Source of the DNA: Thermoanaerobacter wiegelii Rt8.B1
Lineage (GTDB): Bacteria > Bacillota > Thermoanaerobacteria > Thermoanaerobacterales > Thermoanaerobacteraceae
Assembly: GCF_000147695.2 (NCBI RefSeq)
Contig: NC_015958.1
Location: 536,501 to 600,500, forward strand
Reading direction: 5' to 3'
DNA: 64,000 bases
The position numbers were made by a program, and so were the translations under genes. Numbering within the stretch: the stretch's first letter is position 1; every line of letters begins with the position of its first letter. Below, piece by piece: positions 52,163 through 60,745 of this stretch. The notes under the pieces were generated by a model. That model saw only the letters and a program-made list of their open reading frames with translations. It made no database searches and had not been told where the DNA came from.

Positions 52163-52822
52163 GTGTGCGCCCGGCATGGGCGATAGCTAGGCGGTGAAAG
52201 TCCGCTGTGGGCTTGGTAGTGGGAACCACTAGCCGAGAGCAAGGGTGTCCATCGTGAGGTGGAATCTGAAGGAAGCTTAAGGCAAAATCTCGGTCTGATG
52301 AACAAGAACCAGATAAGAGGCTGAATTGGGATGGATGAGTTTGCACATCAAAACAAAGTCCAACACTACCCGAATCCCATACAGTAAATCTGGCAGATAT
52401 ATGAGATGAAAGCAATCGTTCTTACCCGGGGAGGTCTCAAGGATAAGTCATGGAAGTAAAATATGAAGTGACAACCCATACAGTGATGTATGGCTGAACC
52501 TTGAGAAGTCAGCAGAGGTCATAGTACTTATCTAGACATGAATAGATAAGGAAGGACTGAACATTAGGAGGTTTCGGAAATCTTATGAACTCGAGAGATA
52601 TGCGAAGACTGCAGACAACTCAACAAAGAGGCTATCCGTTGGATAGAGAAAGGGAATTTCAAAAGACAACGGAAGTGCATAGTATATCATCGGCGTCAAG
52701 GGATGGAAGAAATGATGTACTAAGAATTGTACATAATTCCTAATGAACCGCCGTATACCGAACGGTACGTACGGTGGTGTGAGAGGACGCTGAATAAAAT
52801 AATTATTCAGCTCCTACTCGAT
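52163..52822 (+). ncRNA. group IIC intron, maturase mostly deleted
   Basis: Starts GTGTGCGCCCGGCATGGGCG and closely follows the group IIC consensus (the Oceanobacillus iheyensis intron type), with blocks such as GAATCTGAAGGAAGC, GGATGAGTTTGCA and TTCTTACCCGGGGAGGTCT. Domain V (about 52744-52780) has arms ACCGCCGTA/TACGGTGGT with the CGC catalytic triad of class IIC. Domain VI has GCTGAATA/TATTCAGC, a bulged branch A in TCCTACTC, and ends CGAT. It sits 6 nt after a terminator hairpin, the usual IIC target. 660 nt; cannot move without a maturase in trans. Confidence 0.95.
52585..52743 (+). pseudogene. remnant of the group II intron maturase/reverse transcriptase
   Basis: A 52-codon frame in domain IV starts MNSRDMRRLQTTQQRGYPLD and continues with KTTEVHSISSASRDGRNDVL, the usual N terminus of IIC intron-encoded proteins. 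It then stops just before domain V. The reverse transcriptase, X and any later domains are missing. An RBS-like AGGAGG lies upstream. Confidence 0.75.
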
Positions 52823-54287
52823 TGACAAAGCGAAATTTAAGCCCCTGTTTTCTTAGTCCCGAAAACAGGGGCTGTATATATCTGGATAAAATTTTCTTTA
52901 AAGTTCCAAATAATGGGTAAAAATTTAAAGTGCCAAAAGGGCTCTTACCCCTCCTCCATAACCATGTTGCCATTTTCTTTAAATTCATGGCAGCAAAAAC
53001 AAGCATCGCTTGCATGGACAATTTTTCTTTCCCTCTTAATGTTGTCCATCGCAAACCATGCTTCTCCTTTAAATCCGCAAACACTCTCTCTATTGTCTCT
53101 TTCCTTCTCTCATATACTTCTTTACAATAAGGTGTATGTCTTAAGTGTTCTGCTTCTTCTACATATCCTTCCCATATGTGCCTGAATATCCTCTTTGTGT
53201 AGTCTTTACTTTGGGTACACTTTTCTCTTAAAGGACAATTCTTGCATTTTTCTGGATTTGATTTGTACTCTCTATATCCTTCTCTATTGGTTGTGACATA
53301 TGTTAGTATTTCATTTTGTGGGCATATGTAACAGTCATAATATTCATCATATACAAACTCATGTTTCTTCATAAAACCGTCTTTTGTTTTTGGTCTTGTG
53401 TATGGCACTGCTGGTATTATTTCTCTATTAAATATTGTCTTTAATATGTACGGATTTTTGTAGCCTGCATCTACTGCTATTGCTTTCGGTTTTCCTATTC
53501 TCTTTTCAACTTCTTCTAATACTTCTTCAAACATTACGCTGTCGTGGACATTTGCAGCTTCAACTTTTACTCCTAATACAAATCCGTTTTTATCGCAGGC
53601 TGTGTGAAAAGAATATGCAAAACATTTTTCTTTTCCATTTTTATTTAACATTCCACTATCTGGGTCTGTTTTGCTTACTTTTACTTCTTTCGTCTTTATT
53701 GTCTTGATTTTCTTTAATGGCTTTTTTCCATGAGCTTCTCTATCTTTGTTTATTTCTTCTTCTAGTTTTTCTTGATAAGTCCTGGCTTCTTGTTCTACTA
53801 TTTCTTTGGTGTATTTCTTTTTGTTGGCACTTGCTTTTACGTGAGTAGAATCTATGAATACTTCCTCTGCATTTACTAACCCATGCCTTATTGCTTCTTC
53901 TAAAATCTTCGTAAATATTTTCTCAAATATGTCTGTCCCTTTGAATCTTCTTATGTAGTTCTGGCTAAATGTTGAAAAATGAGGTATTTCTTCTGTTAGT
54001 CCATACCCTAAAAACCATCTATATGCAACGTTTGTTTTTATTTCTGCTATTGTTCTTCTTATCGACGGTATACCAAAAAGATATTGAATAAATAGTATTT
54101 TTATCAATACTACTGGATCTATGCTTGGTCTGCCGTGATCTTCGGAATATTTGTCTTTTACTAAATCGTATATGAAATTAAAGTCTATAACTCTTTCTAT
54201 CTTTCTTAAAAGGTGATCTTTTGGTACTAATTGATCTATGCTTACAAATTCTATTTGATGTCTTGCATCCTGTTTCTTTGTTAACAT
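52803..54287 (-). CDS. IS1182-family transposase
   Basis: DDE transposase of 494 residues. N-terminal DUF772-type domain (QLVPKDHLLRKIERVID, GRPSIDPVVLIKILFIQYLFGIPS), central catalytic part with IDSTHVKASANKKK and AVDAGYKNPYI, then a zinc-like CYICPQNE...CKNCPLREKC region, and the C-terminal ERVFADLKEKHGLRW with the third acidic residue. The last eight codons and stop lie in intron sequence (domain VI), so the intron altered its natural C terminus; the catalytic core is complete. Confidence 0.93.
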   Translation of the reverse strand: MLTKKQDARHQIEFVSIDQLVPKDHLLRKIERVIDFNFIYDLVKDKYSEDHGRPSIDPVVLIKILFIQYLFGIPSIRRTIAEIKTNVAYRWFLGYGLTEEIPHFSTFSQNYIRRFKGTDIFEKIFTKILEEAIRHGLVNAEEVFIDSTHVKASANKKKYTKEIVEQEARTYQEKLEEEINKDREAHGKKPLKKIKTIKTKEVKVSKTDPDSGMLNKNGKEKCFAYSFHTACDKNGFVLGVKVEAANVHDSVMFEEVLEEVEKRIGKPKAIAVDAGYKNPYILKTIFNREIIPAVPYTRPKTKDGFMKKHEFVYDEYYDCYICPQNEILTYVTTNREGYREYKSNPEKCKNCPLREKCTQSKDYTKRIFRHIWEGYVEEAEHLRHTPYCKEVYERRKETIERVFADLKEKHGLRWTTLRGKEKLSMQAMLVFAAMNLKKMATWLWRRGKSPFGTLNFYPLFGTLKKILSRYIQPLFSGLRKQGLKFRFVNRVGAE

Positions 54288-54379
54288 CTTCCTTTTCCTC
54301 TCCTCTTTTGCTTTATACTACTAAAAAACAAGGAACCCTTTTCATAATAACGGGTTCCCGATATTTTGTCAACAGTCTG

Positions 54380-54400
54380 AAGGGAGGCTTTGCCTCCCTT
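54380..54400. repeat. right copy of the 21-bp IS1182 target duplication
   Basis: Identical to 52136-52156. Probably part of the original bidirectional terminator between flagellin (+) and the endonuclease relic (-), whose TAA lies at 54399-54401. Confidence 0.88.
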
Positions 54401-54977
54401 AAATCATATTTTTGGCTTTCAAGTCTCTTATTTTCCATACTATGCCCCAATACGTTCTATTTAACTTATCAGCAATTTCTTTATCAGAGAAACCTCTTTT
54501 TTTAAAGTCAATGATTTTGTCTATCTCCTCATTTGTATACGAAAGGAATTTCCGACTATAAAAATTACTTAAATTTATTATTTTGTCGTTTTTGCTTTCT
54601 TAAGGATTCTTTTCTCAATATTCAATTTATAATCCATTCCATAATCTACATTCATATTGTTCTTGAGAAAAGTGTTCTCTATAATAAGCATTTCTGTTTA
54701 TTGGGACCTATGACAAATTTCCATCACCTAAAATACTACCAATAATTATATTTAACTGGTAATTGGTTGGATGCAAATCTGGAATAGTTGATAAATATTT
54801 AGCTTCTTTTGTTTTTAAAAGTAATTCATACTGTTTTTTCATATACTCTTTACTTTTTCTGATATTATATTTTGATGCTAATCTCCTCACTGATTGCTCA
54901 GATATACCAAGATGCTTTGCTAAAATTTTATTGTTCGTATTAGGATAATGTTTTTGTAAATATTCTAATTTGTCCAT
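54399..54977 (-). pseudogene. decayed LAGLIDADG homing endonuclease
   Basis: The first frame (54977-54708) starts MDKLEYLQKHYPNTNNKILA with a helix-turn-helix (AKHLGISEQSVRRLASKYNI) and reaches IIIGSILGDGNLS, a LAGLIDADG motif, then a stop. Further pieces follow in other frames: NRNAYYREHFSQEQYE and, at the end, TNEEIDKIIDFKKRGFSDKEIADKLNR, a second helix-turn-helix ending at 54399. The second LAGLIDADG half is largely deleted. Convergent with flagellin. A free-standing homing endonuclease next to an intron-bearing gene suggests a past link. Confidence 0.75.
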
Positions 54978-55010
54978 GAAATTATCAGTCCTTCAGATTA
55001 TTCTTGCTTT

Positions 55011-55015
55011 AATTA
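55011..55015. repeat. IS21 target-site duplication, left copy
   Basis: AATTA directly before the left IS21 end; same 5 bp at 59397-59401. Confidence 0.75.
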
Positions 55016-55115
55016 TGTAAATGATAAAATAAGAATGTACGAAAAGTGGAAAATAAAAATGTACAAATTTGTACATAAATTTGGTATCCTTCTGTTTGTA
55101 GGAGGGATACCAAAA

Positions 55116-55576
55116 ATGAAAAATCTATTAGGTCAAATTAGTATATTTAAGGCTATGGAGATAAAACCTAATTTTTCAGAATTAGCAAGAGAATATGGAA
55201 TAGATAGGAGAACTGTTAAAAAGTATTATGAAGGATATGAAGGCAAGCCAAAAACAAGAAATAAACAAAGTAAATTAGATAAATACTATGATGAAATAAA
55301 AGCAAAGCTTGAAATAAAGGGGGTTACGGTAAAGGGAGTATATGAATACTTTGTTTCTAAAAATTATGATATTGGGACATATTCTAATTTCAACAAATAT
55401 GTAAAGAGAAAGGGGCTGAAACCTACTAAAAAAGCAAGTGGTCATCCACGATTTGAAACTCCTGCGGGAAAACAGGCCCAGGTAGATTGGAAGGAAGACA
55501 TAAAATTAGTTTCGAGATATGGAGAAGAATTCGTTGTTAATGTATTTAACTATAAACTTGGATATTCAAGATATTG
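55116..55576 (+). pseudogene. istA: IstA (IS21 transposase), 3' truncated
   Basis: ATG 55116 (RBS GGAGGG) opens IstA: N-terminal helix-turn-helix (NFSELAREYGIDRRTVKKYY) and the first catalytic Asp in QAQVDWKED. After LGYSRY the frame runs into the left terminal repeat of the inserted transposon and stops at 55619. About 150 of the usual 400-500 residues remain, so it is inactive. Confidence 0.88.
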
Positions 55577-55582
55577 TGTCAA

Positions 55583-55660
55583 TTCTCAAATTAAATCTCC
55601 AAAGATTTTCAAATTATAATGGCATTTTTTAAGTGCATAAAAGTATTTTTTCTCAAATTA
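55583..55660. repeat. three transposase-binding-like repeats at the left end
   Basis: TTCTCAAATTA at 55583-55593 and 55650-55660, with TTTTCAAATTA at 55606-55616; spacing 23 and 44 bp. At the right end TAATTTGAGAA (58769-58779) and a variant TAATCTGAAAA (58736-58746) are inverted. Such end repeats are where TnsB/TniA-type integrases bind. Confidence 0.7.
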
Positions 55661-55788
55661 TTACAGCCTGATTAAAAATTTTTTTCACTTTCCAAGAGCA
55701 TTACCGCCAAAATATGTTAATATCTGTTATTGAAATTTTATTTAATTAATATATAATAAAATTGAGAGTAACACAAAAAGTGCTACTC

Positions 55789-56610
55789 TCATAAACTGAT
55801 TTCATTTTGTGCCTGGTATATTACTTCTTCGTCTATTTCTCTTAGCCTTTTAGAATACGCATAGAGTAAAGAAGCTGTTACCAGGTTATTTATTATCCTT
55901 GGGAGCCCTTTTGTTGGGGAATATATTGCTTCATATGCTGATGGTGTAAATATATCATCCATCATTCCGGCTATTTTCATTCTTGTTTTTATATAATCTT
56001 GAATTTCTTCTTTTTTTAGCCCTTGCATCACATACTTTATAGAAATTCTTTGCCTTAGTGCACTGTTTACATTGAGAGCTAGTTTGTTTCTTATGTGTGG
56101 TTGTCCTGAAAGTATCAATATATACGGGTTTTTAGAATCCATATTAAAGTTAAATATTATTCTCAAATCTTCAAGAACATCATTAGAAACCAGTTGTATT
56201 TCATCTAATATTATGACAGGAGTTATTTTCTGGCTATAGTAAAGTTCTGTTATCGCTCTTTGTATCTGGTAAAAGAGCGTTACTTTTTTGTATGAGGGTG
56301 TTTCGCCTAAAATCATAGCCAATGCTTGATAGAATTCTCTCACTGTAAGTGTAGATAAAGCGAAATAACATGGTTTAAATGTAGAACGGTTGAGGCTTTC
56401 AGCATATCTTCTTAATGCAGTAGATTTACCTGAACCGGCCTCCCCAACGATAAGTCCTATACCCCTTGTTTCTTGTAAATATTTTAACCTGGCATTTAAT
56501 TCAGCAATGTCTTCACTTATGTAAAGGTCGTTTACACTTATCTCTTTAGAAAATGGATTAAATTTCATTCCAAAATATTGGGTAAACACTTTAAGGCACC
56601 TCTCTTTCAA
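55789..56610 (-). CDS. transposon AAA+ ATPase (TniB/ExeA-like)
   Basis: Target-selection ATPase of Mu/Tn5053-type transposons, 273 residues. Walker A is GEAGSGKST (near 58-66) and Walker B is PVIILDEIQLV. Sensor and arginine-finger region SALRQRISIKYVM follows. The opening FGMKFNPFSKEIS is typical of ExeA/TniB-like proteins. Its ATG overlaps the integrase stop by 4 nt (ATGA). It is the only uninterrupted gene of this transposon. Confidence 0.88.
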   Translation of the reverse strand: MKERCLKVFTQYFGMKFNPFSKEISVNDLYISEDIAELNARLKYLQETRGIGLIVGEAGSGKSTALRRYAESLNRSTFKPCYFALSTLTVREFYQALAMILGETPSYKKVTLFYQIQRAITELYYSQKITPVIILDEIQLVSNDVLEDLRIIFNFNMDSKNPYILILSGQPHIRNKLALNVNSALRQRISIKYVMQGLKKEEIQDYIKTRMKIAGMMDDIFTPSAYEAIYSPTKGLPRIINNLVTASLLYAYSKRLREIDEEVIYQAQNEISL

Positions 56611-57923
56611 TCAATGATATCGTTAAAAGAGATTACTTTATGCTTGGTAAAATCACTTATTTCTTCATTTTCGTTTACGTCATTTTTGCCTTTTATATAC
56701 GCAGCAGGAATTTTAGCATTCTCATGAAAGTTCACTTTATACGCTTCCCCCACTTTTTTGCCCTCATAATAAAGTAGAAGCGGTGTATTATCCTTAAGCC
56801 ACTCAGGGTCATATCTGACTTCTAAGTGCATATTTTTAAACTTTTCTTCTGTTTCATAAAGTATATTTTCCACTTTAAGTGTAGCATCCTTATTTACCTT
56901 ACGATTTACTCTTATGAGAAAACATTCATTCAACATATCTATGTTACACATATTTATTCTTGATATTTGTGACATGAAAAAATCTAAAGGACTCATGCCA
57001 ATACTGCTGTGTTCTTTTCTGTTGTAATCTTCCTCCAGCCATTTAAAAAACATCATGTTGAGTTCATCTATACTCTTTACGGAGGTAGGATCTATTGTGC
57101 TTAAGAATCTCATTCTCACCGTATGAAAGAATCTTTTCTATTTTTTCCTTTTGAATGAGGTGAAAAAGGCTCAGCGTGAATAAGAGATGTGCCTAGTGAA
57201 GCACAGATATATTCCAATTGAGTGCTTCTATATATCTTTCCGTTGTCAGTGTAAAGCATTTTGGGTATCCCCCTTCTTTGCACCGCCTCTTTAAATGAGT
57301 CTCTTAAAGCTAAAAAATTCTGGGTATAGTAAAAGCGAGCATAGGTACAAAGCCTTGAAGCATCATCTATATATGGCAATAAGGTACGTTTGTCTTTTTG
57401 TTTTACCTTCTTTAATATATGGCCCATACATGACATCAGTTTGCCACAGTTCATTGATGTATTCATGGGAAAATCTCTTTGTTTTACCCTCTTTTTCTTT
57501 ATCTAGAGATTTTACAGGAATGTTTTTCAAAAACCTATAGAATGTCGAAAGGGATACTTTATTCGGTGATATTATTCCTTCTCCTATCAATGTCTCATAA
57601 AGAAGTTTGTTGGGCATTTCAGGATGTTCAAGCTTCTTTTGCTTTATTTTCTCTGAAAGTTCAAAGTCTATCTTTCTGTATTTGCCTCTGTCACTTCGAT
57701 AACCCGGCTTTAACGCTTCTATACCGCCTCTTAAATACTGATACAGCCACCCTCTAAGTGTCTTGGGAGTATATCTTCTCATTCCAAGATAAGGTATCTC
57801 AATAGGTTTATCGGAAAGAGCATCAAAATATTCTTTCTGATTTTTTACCTGTCCGTTTAACACCGGACTTATCAGTGGAAATCTCTTTAATGCTATAGCT
57901 TCTCTCGCTTTTTCATCAAGCAT
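56607..57923 (-). pseudogene. transposon DDE integrase (TniA/TnsB-like), multiply frameshifted
   Basis: Read in three frames. 57923-57363 gives N-terminal helix-turn-helix domains and the first catalytic Asp in LWQTDVMYGPY. 57466-57116 gives PYIDDASRLC and the second Asp in LYTDNGK. 57119-56607 gives the C-terminal beta-barrel domain. The first junction needs removal of one T near 57385. The second needs two base changes in A-rich sequence near 57140, where the expected KGKxERFF with the catalytic Glu is lost. A decayed gene rather than a single-error gene. Confidence 0.85.
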
Positions 57924-58059
57924 TTATATGTTCCCCCTTCACTTTTTTGATTTCTTAATCGTAATTTTAGCTCATATCTGGGGGACATTAAAGGAAAAAG
58001 CTATGTTGCTAAGAAAAAATCAAAATTTTTATTTAAATCTTTCATGTTTAATGCTAAAA
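57924..58059. other. gap between integrase and DUF6431-like remnants
   Basis: No gene. TTTAATGCTAAAATTATGTG near 58048 resembles the arm of the inverted repeat at 58666, so both may be sites for the same element-encoded protein. Confidence 0.4.
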
Positions 58060-58642
58060 TTATGTGAGAGGGGCCAGAAATGATTTTTGGCAATGAGCAT
58101 AAAACCGTTGGGAAAAGAGTGGTACAATGTTTATTATGTCCAAAATCTCTCTGGCCCTCTCTCTTTGAGAACTAACCTCGAATAACTTTATGTAAGGGTC
58201 TATTTGCCTTAATCCATATATGATAAAACTTAAATTATTCATTATCCTTTTGGTGTAAAAAATATATATGCTGTCTTGAAAATAGTATGGTAGGGAAGTT
58301 TCTTTTTAAGTCATTTATGAAAGAACTGAGAGTTTTTTCTCTTGTAAGTGTCTCTTTTAAAGACTTTACAATCATATTGAAAGAATACTGAAAATGAGGA
58401 ATACAGAAATCAGGGAGGTAGGAAAGAGTCCTTTTGCACACAGGGCATATATACCTTCTTATGGCTATTTTTACACAGTTAGGTCCATCTAAATAGTAAC
58501 GGTAGTAAAAACCGTGCTTTTTTAGTTTTACTCTGCACTTGCAGTCAGAATGAGGGCATCTGTCTGGTGGGTCAGGAAAATTGTAATCTTTACTTCTTTG
58601 CAAATATTCTTCAATGTTATCAACATGAAAAATTATTTGCAT
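58060..58642 (-). pseudogene. DUF6431-like zinc-ribbon protein of the transposon, frameshifted
   Basis: The first frame (58642-58235) has CPHSDCKCRVKLKKHGFYYRY and CPVCKRTLSYLPDFCIPHFQYS, a zinc-ribbon-like pattern found in DUF6431 proteins of transposons. The remaining 60 residues (NNLSFIIYGLRQIDPYIKLFE) continue in the next frame to 58060. One extra A in the run near 58245 explains the shift. Inference: plays the DNA-targeting or accessory role that TniQ plays in Tn5053. Confidence 0.65.
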
Positions 58643-58665
58643 AAAACAACATCTCCAATTAAAAA

Positions 58666-58717
58666 ATTAATGCTAAAAGAATGTGATGAATTTTTTTCAC
58701 ATTCCTTTAGCATTAAT
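58666..58717. repeat. long inverted repeat near the right end of the transposon
   Basis: ATTAATGCTAAA(A)GAATGTG (58666-58685) pairs with CACATTC(C)TTTAGCATTAAT (58698-58717): about 19 bp with one mismatch, in the promoter region of the DUF6431-like gene. Could shield the transposon from outside transcription or serve as operator. Confidence 0.7.
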
Positions 58718-58785
58718 TTTATCACAAGATTATTTAATCTGAAAAATTTTATCGGTTTTGGGCTGAATTAATTTGAGAAATGACA

Positions 58786-59337
58786 CTTGATGATTTTGAT
58801 TTTGAGTTTCAACCAAGCATAAACAAACAAGAAATTCTTGATTTAAAAAGCTTAAGATTTGTAGAAAATAACGAAAATATATTGTTTGTAGGAACCCCCG
58901 GCGTAGGCAAGACACATCTTGCCACCGCCATAGGGATAGAATGTGCTAAGCACAGATATTCTACATATTTTATTCATTTTCAAGAATTAATGTCTCAATT
59001 AAAAAAGGCATTAGCAGAAAACCGTTTAGAGATCCGATTAAAACATTTTTCAAAGTATAAAGTGTTAATAATAGACGAAGTAGGGTATTTACCAATAGAC
59101 ACAGATGCTTCAAATATATTTTTTCAGCTAATATCTAAAAGGTATGAAAAGCATAGTACTATTATTACAACTAATATGCCCTTTTCTAATTGGGCAGAAG
59201 TATTTGGATCAGCAACATTAGCCAATGCAATATTGGATAGATTACTTCATCATTCGCATGTTATATCAATAAAAGGGCCTTCATATAGATTAAAGTCAAA
59301 AGTTGAATATTTTAACAGTTCTTCGAATGCATCTTAG
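58786..59337 (+). pseudogene. istB: IstB (IS21 ATPase), 5' truncated
   Basis: Helper ATPase of IS21, lacking about the first 60 residues. The remaining part has Walker A FVGTPGVGKTHLATA, Walker B VLIIDEVGYLP and IITTNMPFSNWAEVFG, with a normal C terminus. The apparent ATG at 58780 lies inside the transposon end and is accidental. Confidence 0.9.
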
Positions 59338-59401
59338 TACATTTTTTGTACAAAATTATATTCCACTTTTTGTACAAAAATATATTGACTTTTACAAATT
59401 A

Positions 59402-59939
59402 TAACATAAAAAGCAAAATGTTATGAAATTTTAATTTTACATTATCTTTTTGTGATAAAAAGAATTAAAGGGAGAAATACAATAGTAAAATGAAGCGATA
59501 TAAAAATGACTTTGTTGCCGAAAAAATAATTAAAAAATTTTTGTGACTGTCGATGCTGGTTTACAAAAAGGAATTTGCTGTCAAAATATTATAGTAAAAA
59601 TAACAATAGGAAAAAGTAGATACAGAAATTTCTTTGAGTTTCTTAAATGTCTAAAGTGCAGAGGTACAATATTTGCTTAACTTTTATCAAAATCTGTCGA
59701 TATATTTAAGTAGTTAATTATGTATTAATGTACTAGAAGAATAAATATATGTCCAGGATGTTCATAGAAAAGAGACTATGTTAATAAATGTAATGAATTT
59801 TGCGTTTTATCTATTAGCAAAAGTAACAAATAAACATCTGCTACTTGCTTGAAATATCTTAAACTCCAATATTCTATAAATTAAATAAATATATAATAAG
59901 TGGCATGTATTAAAAAATAAATAATGGGGAGTGAAAGTA
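59402..59939. other. AT-rich intergenic region upstream of the glycosylation genes
   Basis: No convincing ORF. TTAA-N15-GTCGATAT at 59677-59703 could be a sigma-28 promoter; one base of the TAAA box differs. Small scattered coding-like fragments are not identifiable. Confidence 0.5.
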
Positions 59940-60728
59940 TTGTTTGGTACATATATTGGAAATAACAGGGTGCTTGTTTCTACAAAATGGGGTGGGATGT
60001 TATTAGTTAATTCTAGTGATTTAAGCTTAACGCCAACTCTGATTATTAATGGAATTTACGATGTTGGATTAACAAATTATCTAATAAAAAATATCAAAAA
60101 TGGAGATACAGTTGTTGATATAGGAGCAAATATAGGATATTTTACTGTTCTTATGGGTTATTTGGTAGGTAATGATGGAAAAGTTATTTCATATGAGGCT
60201 AATCCCAATCTTATTCCTTTAATACAAGATAATATTTCTATGAATTATATAGGGAATAGAGTTAAAATATATAATAAGGCAATATATTCGGATTTTAAAA
60301 AGTTATCTTTTTATATAACAGATAAATTTATGGGGAATTCTTCATTGCATAAGCATGATGATGGATATCTAAATAAATATAAAGGAGATTCAATAAAAGA
60401 AATTCAAGTTGATGCGGAACCTTTAGATGCAATTTACGATAATATTGACAAAATAACTTTCTTGAAAATTGATATAGAAGGTGGTGAATATCATGCCTTA
60501 AAAGGTATGGAAAAACTATTAGCATCAGGAAAAATTGAGACTTTAAGTTTTGAGCTTAATAGAGGAATGTTACAAGATGATTGGAATTTATTATATGAAT
60601 TTTTAAAAATACATAACGAAATGCACTATTATATATTAAATAATAATGGAGATATTATATCGATATCTCTTGATGATATTTTTAGACATGATGAAATACC
60701 TAATGTTATTATAAAAATAAAAATATGA
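59940..60728 (+). CDS. FkbM family SAM-dependent methyltransferase
   Basis: A roughly 262-residue O-methyltransferase of the FkbM family, which methylates sugars or glycans. SAM motif I is VVDIGANIGYFTVLMGYLVG, followed by KVISYEANPNLIPLIQDNI and the FkbM-typical FLKIDIEGGEYHALKGMEKL. TTG 59940 stands 9 nt after GGGGA; GTG 59931 in frame touches it. AT content is higher than in neighbours. Placed near flagellin and ahead of a large glycosyltransferase, so modification of flagellin or surface glycans is likely. Confidence 0.85.
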   Translation: MFGTYIGNNRVLVSTKWGGMLLVNSSDLSLTPTLIINGIYDVGLTNYLIKNIKNGDTVVDIGANIGYFTVLMGYLVGNDGKVISYEANPNLIPLIQDNISMNYIGNRVKIYNKAIYSDFKKLSFYITDKFMGNSSLHKHDDGYLNKYKGDSIKEIQVDAEPLDAIYDNIDKITFLKIDIEGGEYHALKGMEKLLASGKIETLSFELNRGMLQDDWNLLYEFLKIHNEMHYYILNNNGDIISISLDDIFRHDEIPNVIIKIKI

Positions 60729-60745
60729 AAAGGGGATAATATTTT

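Larger units (their letters stand above)
52157..54379 (-). mobile_element. IS1182-family insertion sequence, interrupted by a group II intron
   Basis: The ends are CAGTTT (52157-52162) continuing after the intron as TGACAAAG (52823 on), versus the outward right end CAGACTGTTGACAAA (54379 inward). Intron excluded, the element is about 1.56 kb. It is flanked by an exact 21-bp duplication of a terminator hairpin. IS1182 elements are known for palindromic targets with variable, long duplications. One transposase gene. Confidence 0.85.
55577..58785 (-). mobile_element. Tn5053/Mu-like transposon with AAA ATPase, DDE integrase and DUF6431-like gene
   Basis: The 3209-bp element is bounded by 18-bp terminal inverted repeats TGTCAATTCTCAAATTAA (55577-55594) and its complement at 58768-58785 (17 of 18 match), with TGTCA tips as in Tn5053/Tn402. 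Genes run leftward: DUF6431-like, integrase (broken), ATPase (intact). No target duplication is seen and the flanking IS21 lost its middle, so a deletion accompanied or followed insertion. Confidence 0.82.
55016..59396 (+). mobile_element. IS21-family element, disrupted by a nested transposon
   Basis: The left end (TGTAAATGATAAAATAAG, 55016 on) and the inverted right end (TGTAAAAGTC, 59396 inward) share TGTA termini and two internal repeats (GTACGAAAAGTGG and GTACAAAAAGTGG) at similar spacing. IS21 elements have such multiple terminal repeats. Flanked by AATTA duplication. Only the istA 5' part and istB 3' part remain; the middle was replaced by the 3.2-kb transposon. Confidence 0.85.

Noticed and set aside
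51688-52415. Minus-strand ORFs across the flagellin 3' end and the intron start
   Set aside because: They lie antisense to a folded group I intron, exon 2 and a group II ribozyme, have no RBS and no recognisable domain.
52913-53707. Plus-strand ORFs opposite the IS1182 transposase
   Set aside because: Low-complexity Leu/Ser-rich translations in shadow frames of a well-conserved transposase.
58780-58785. ATG start for the IstB frame
   Set aside because: The codon lies within the terminal repeat of the inserted transposon, so the frame is a truncated gene and not a new start.
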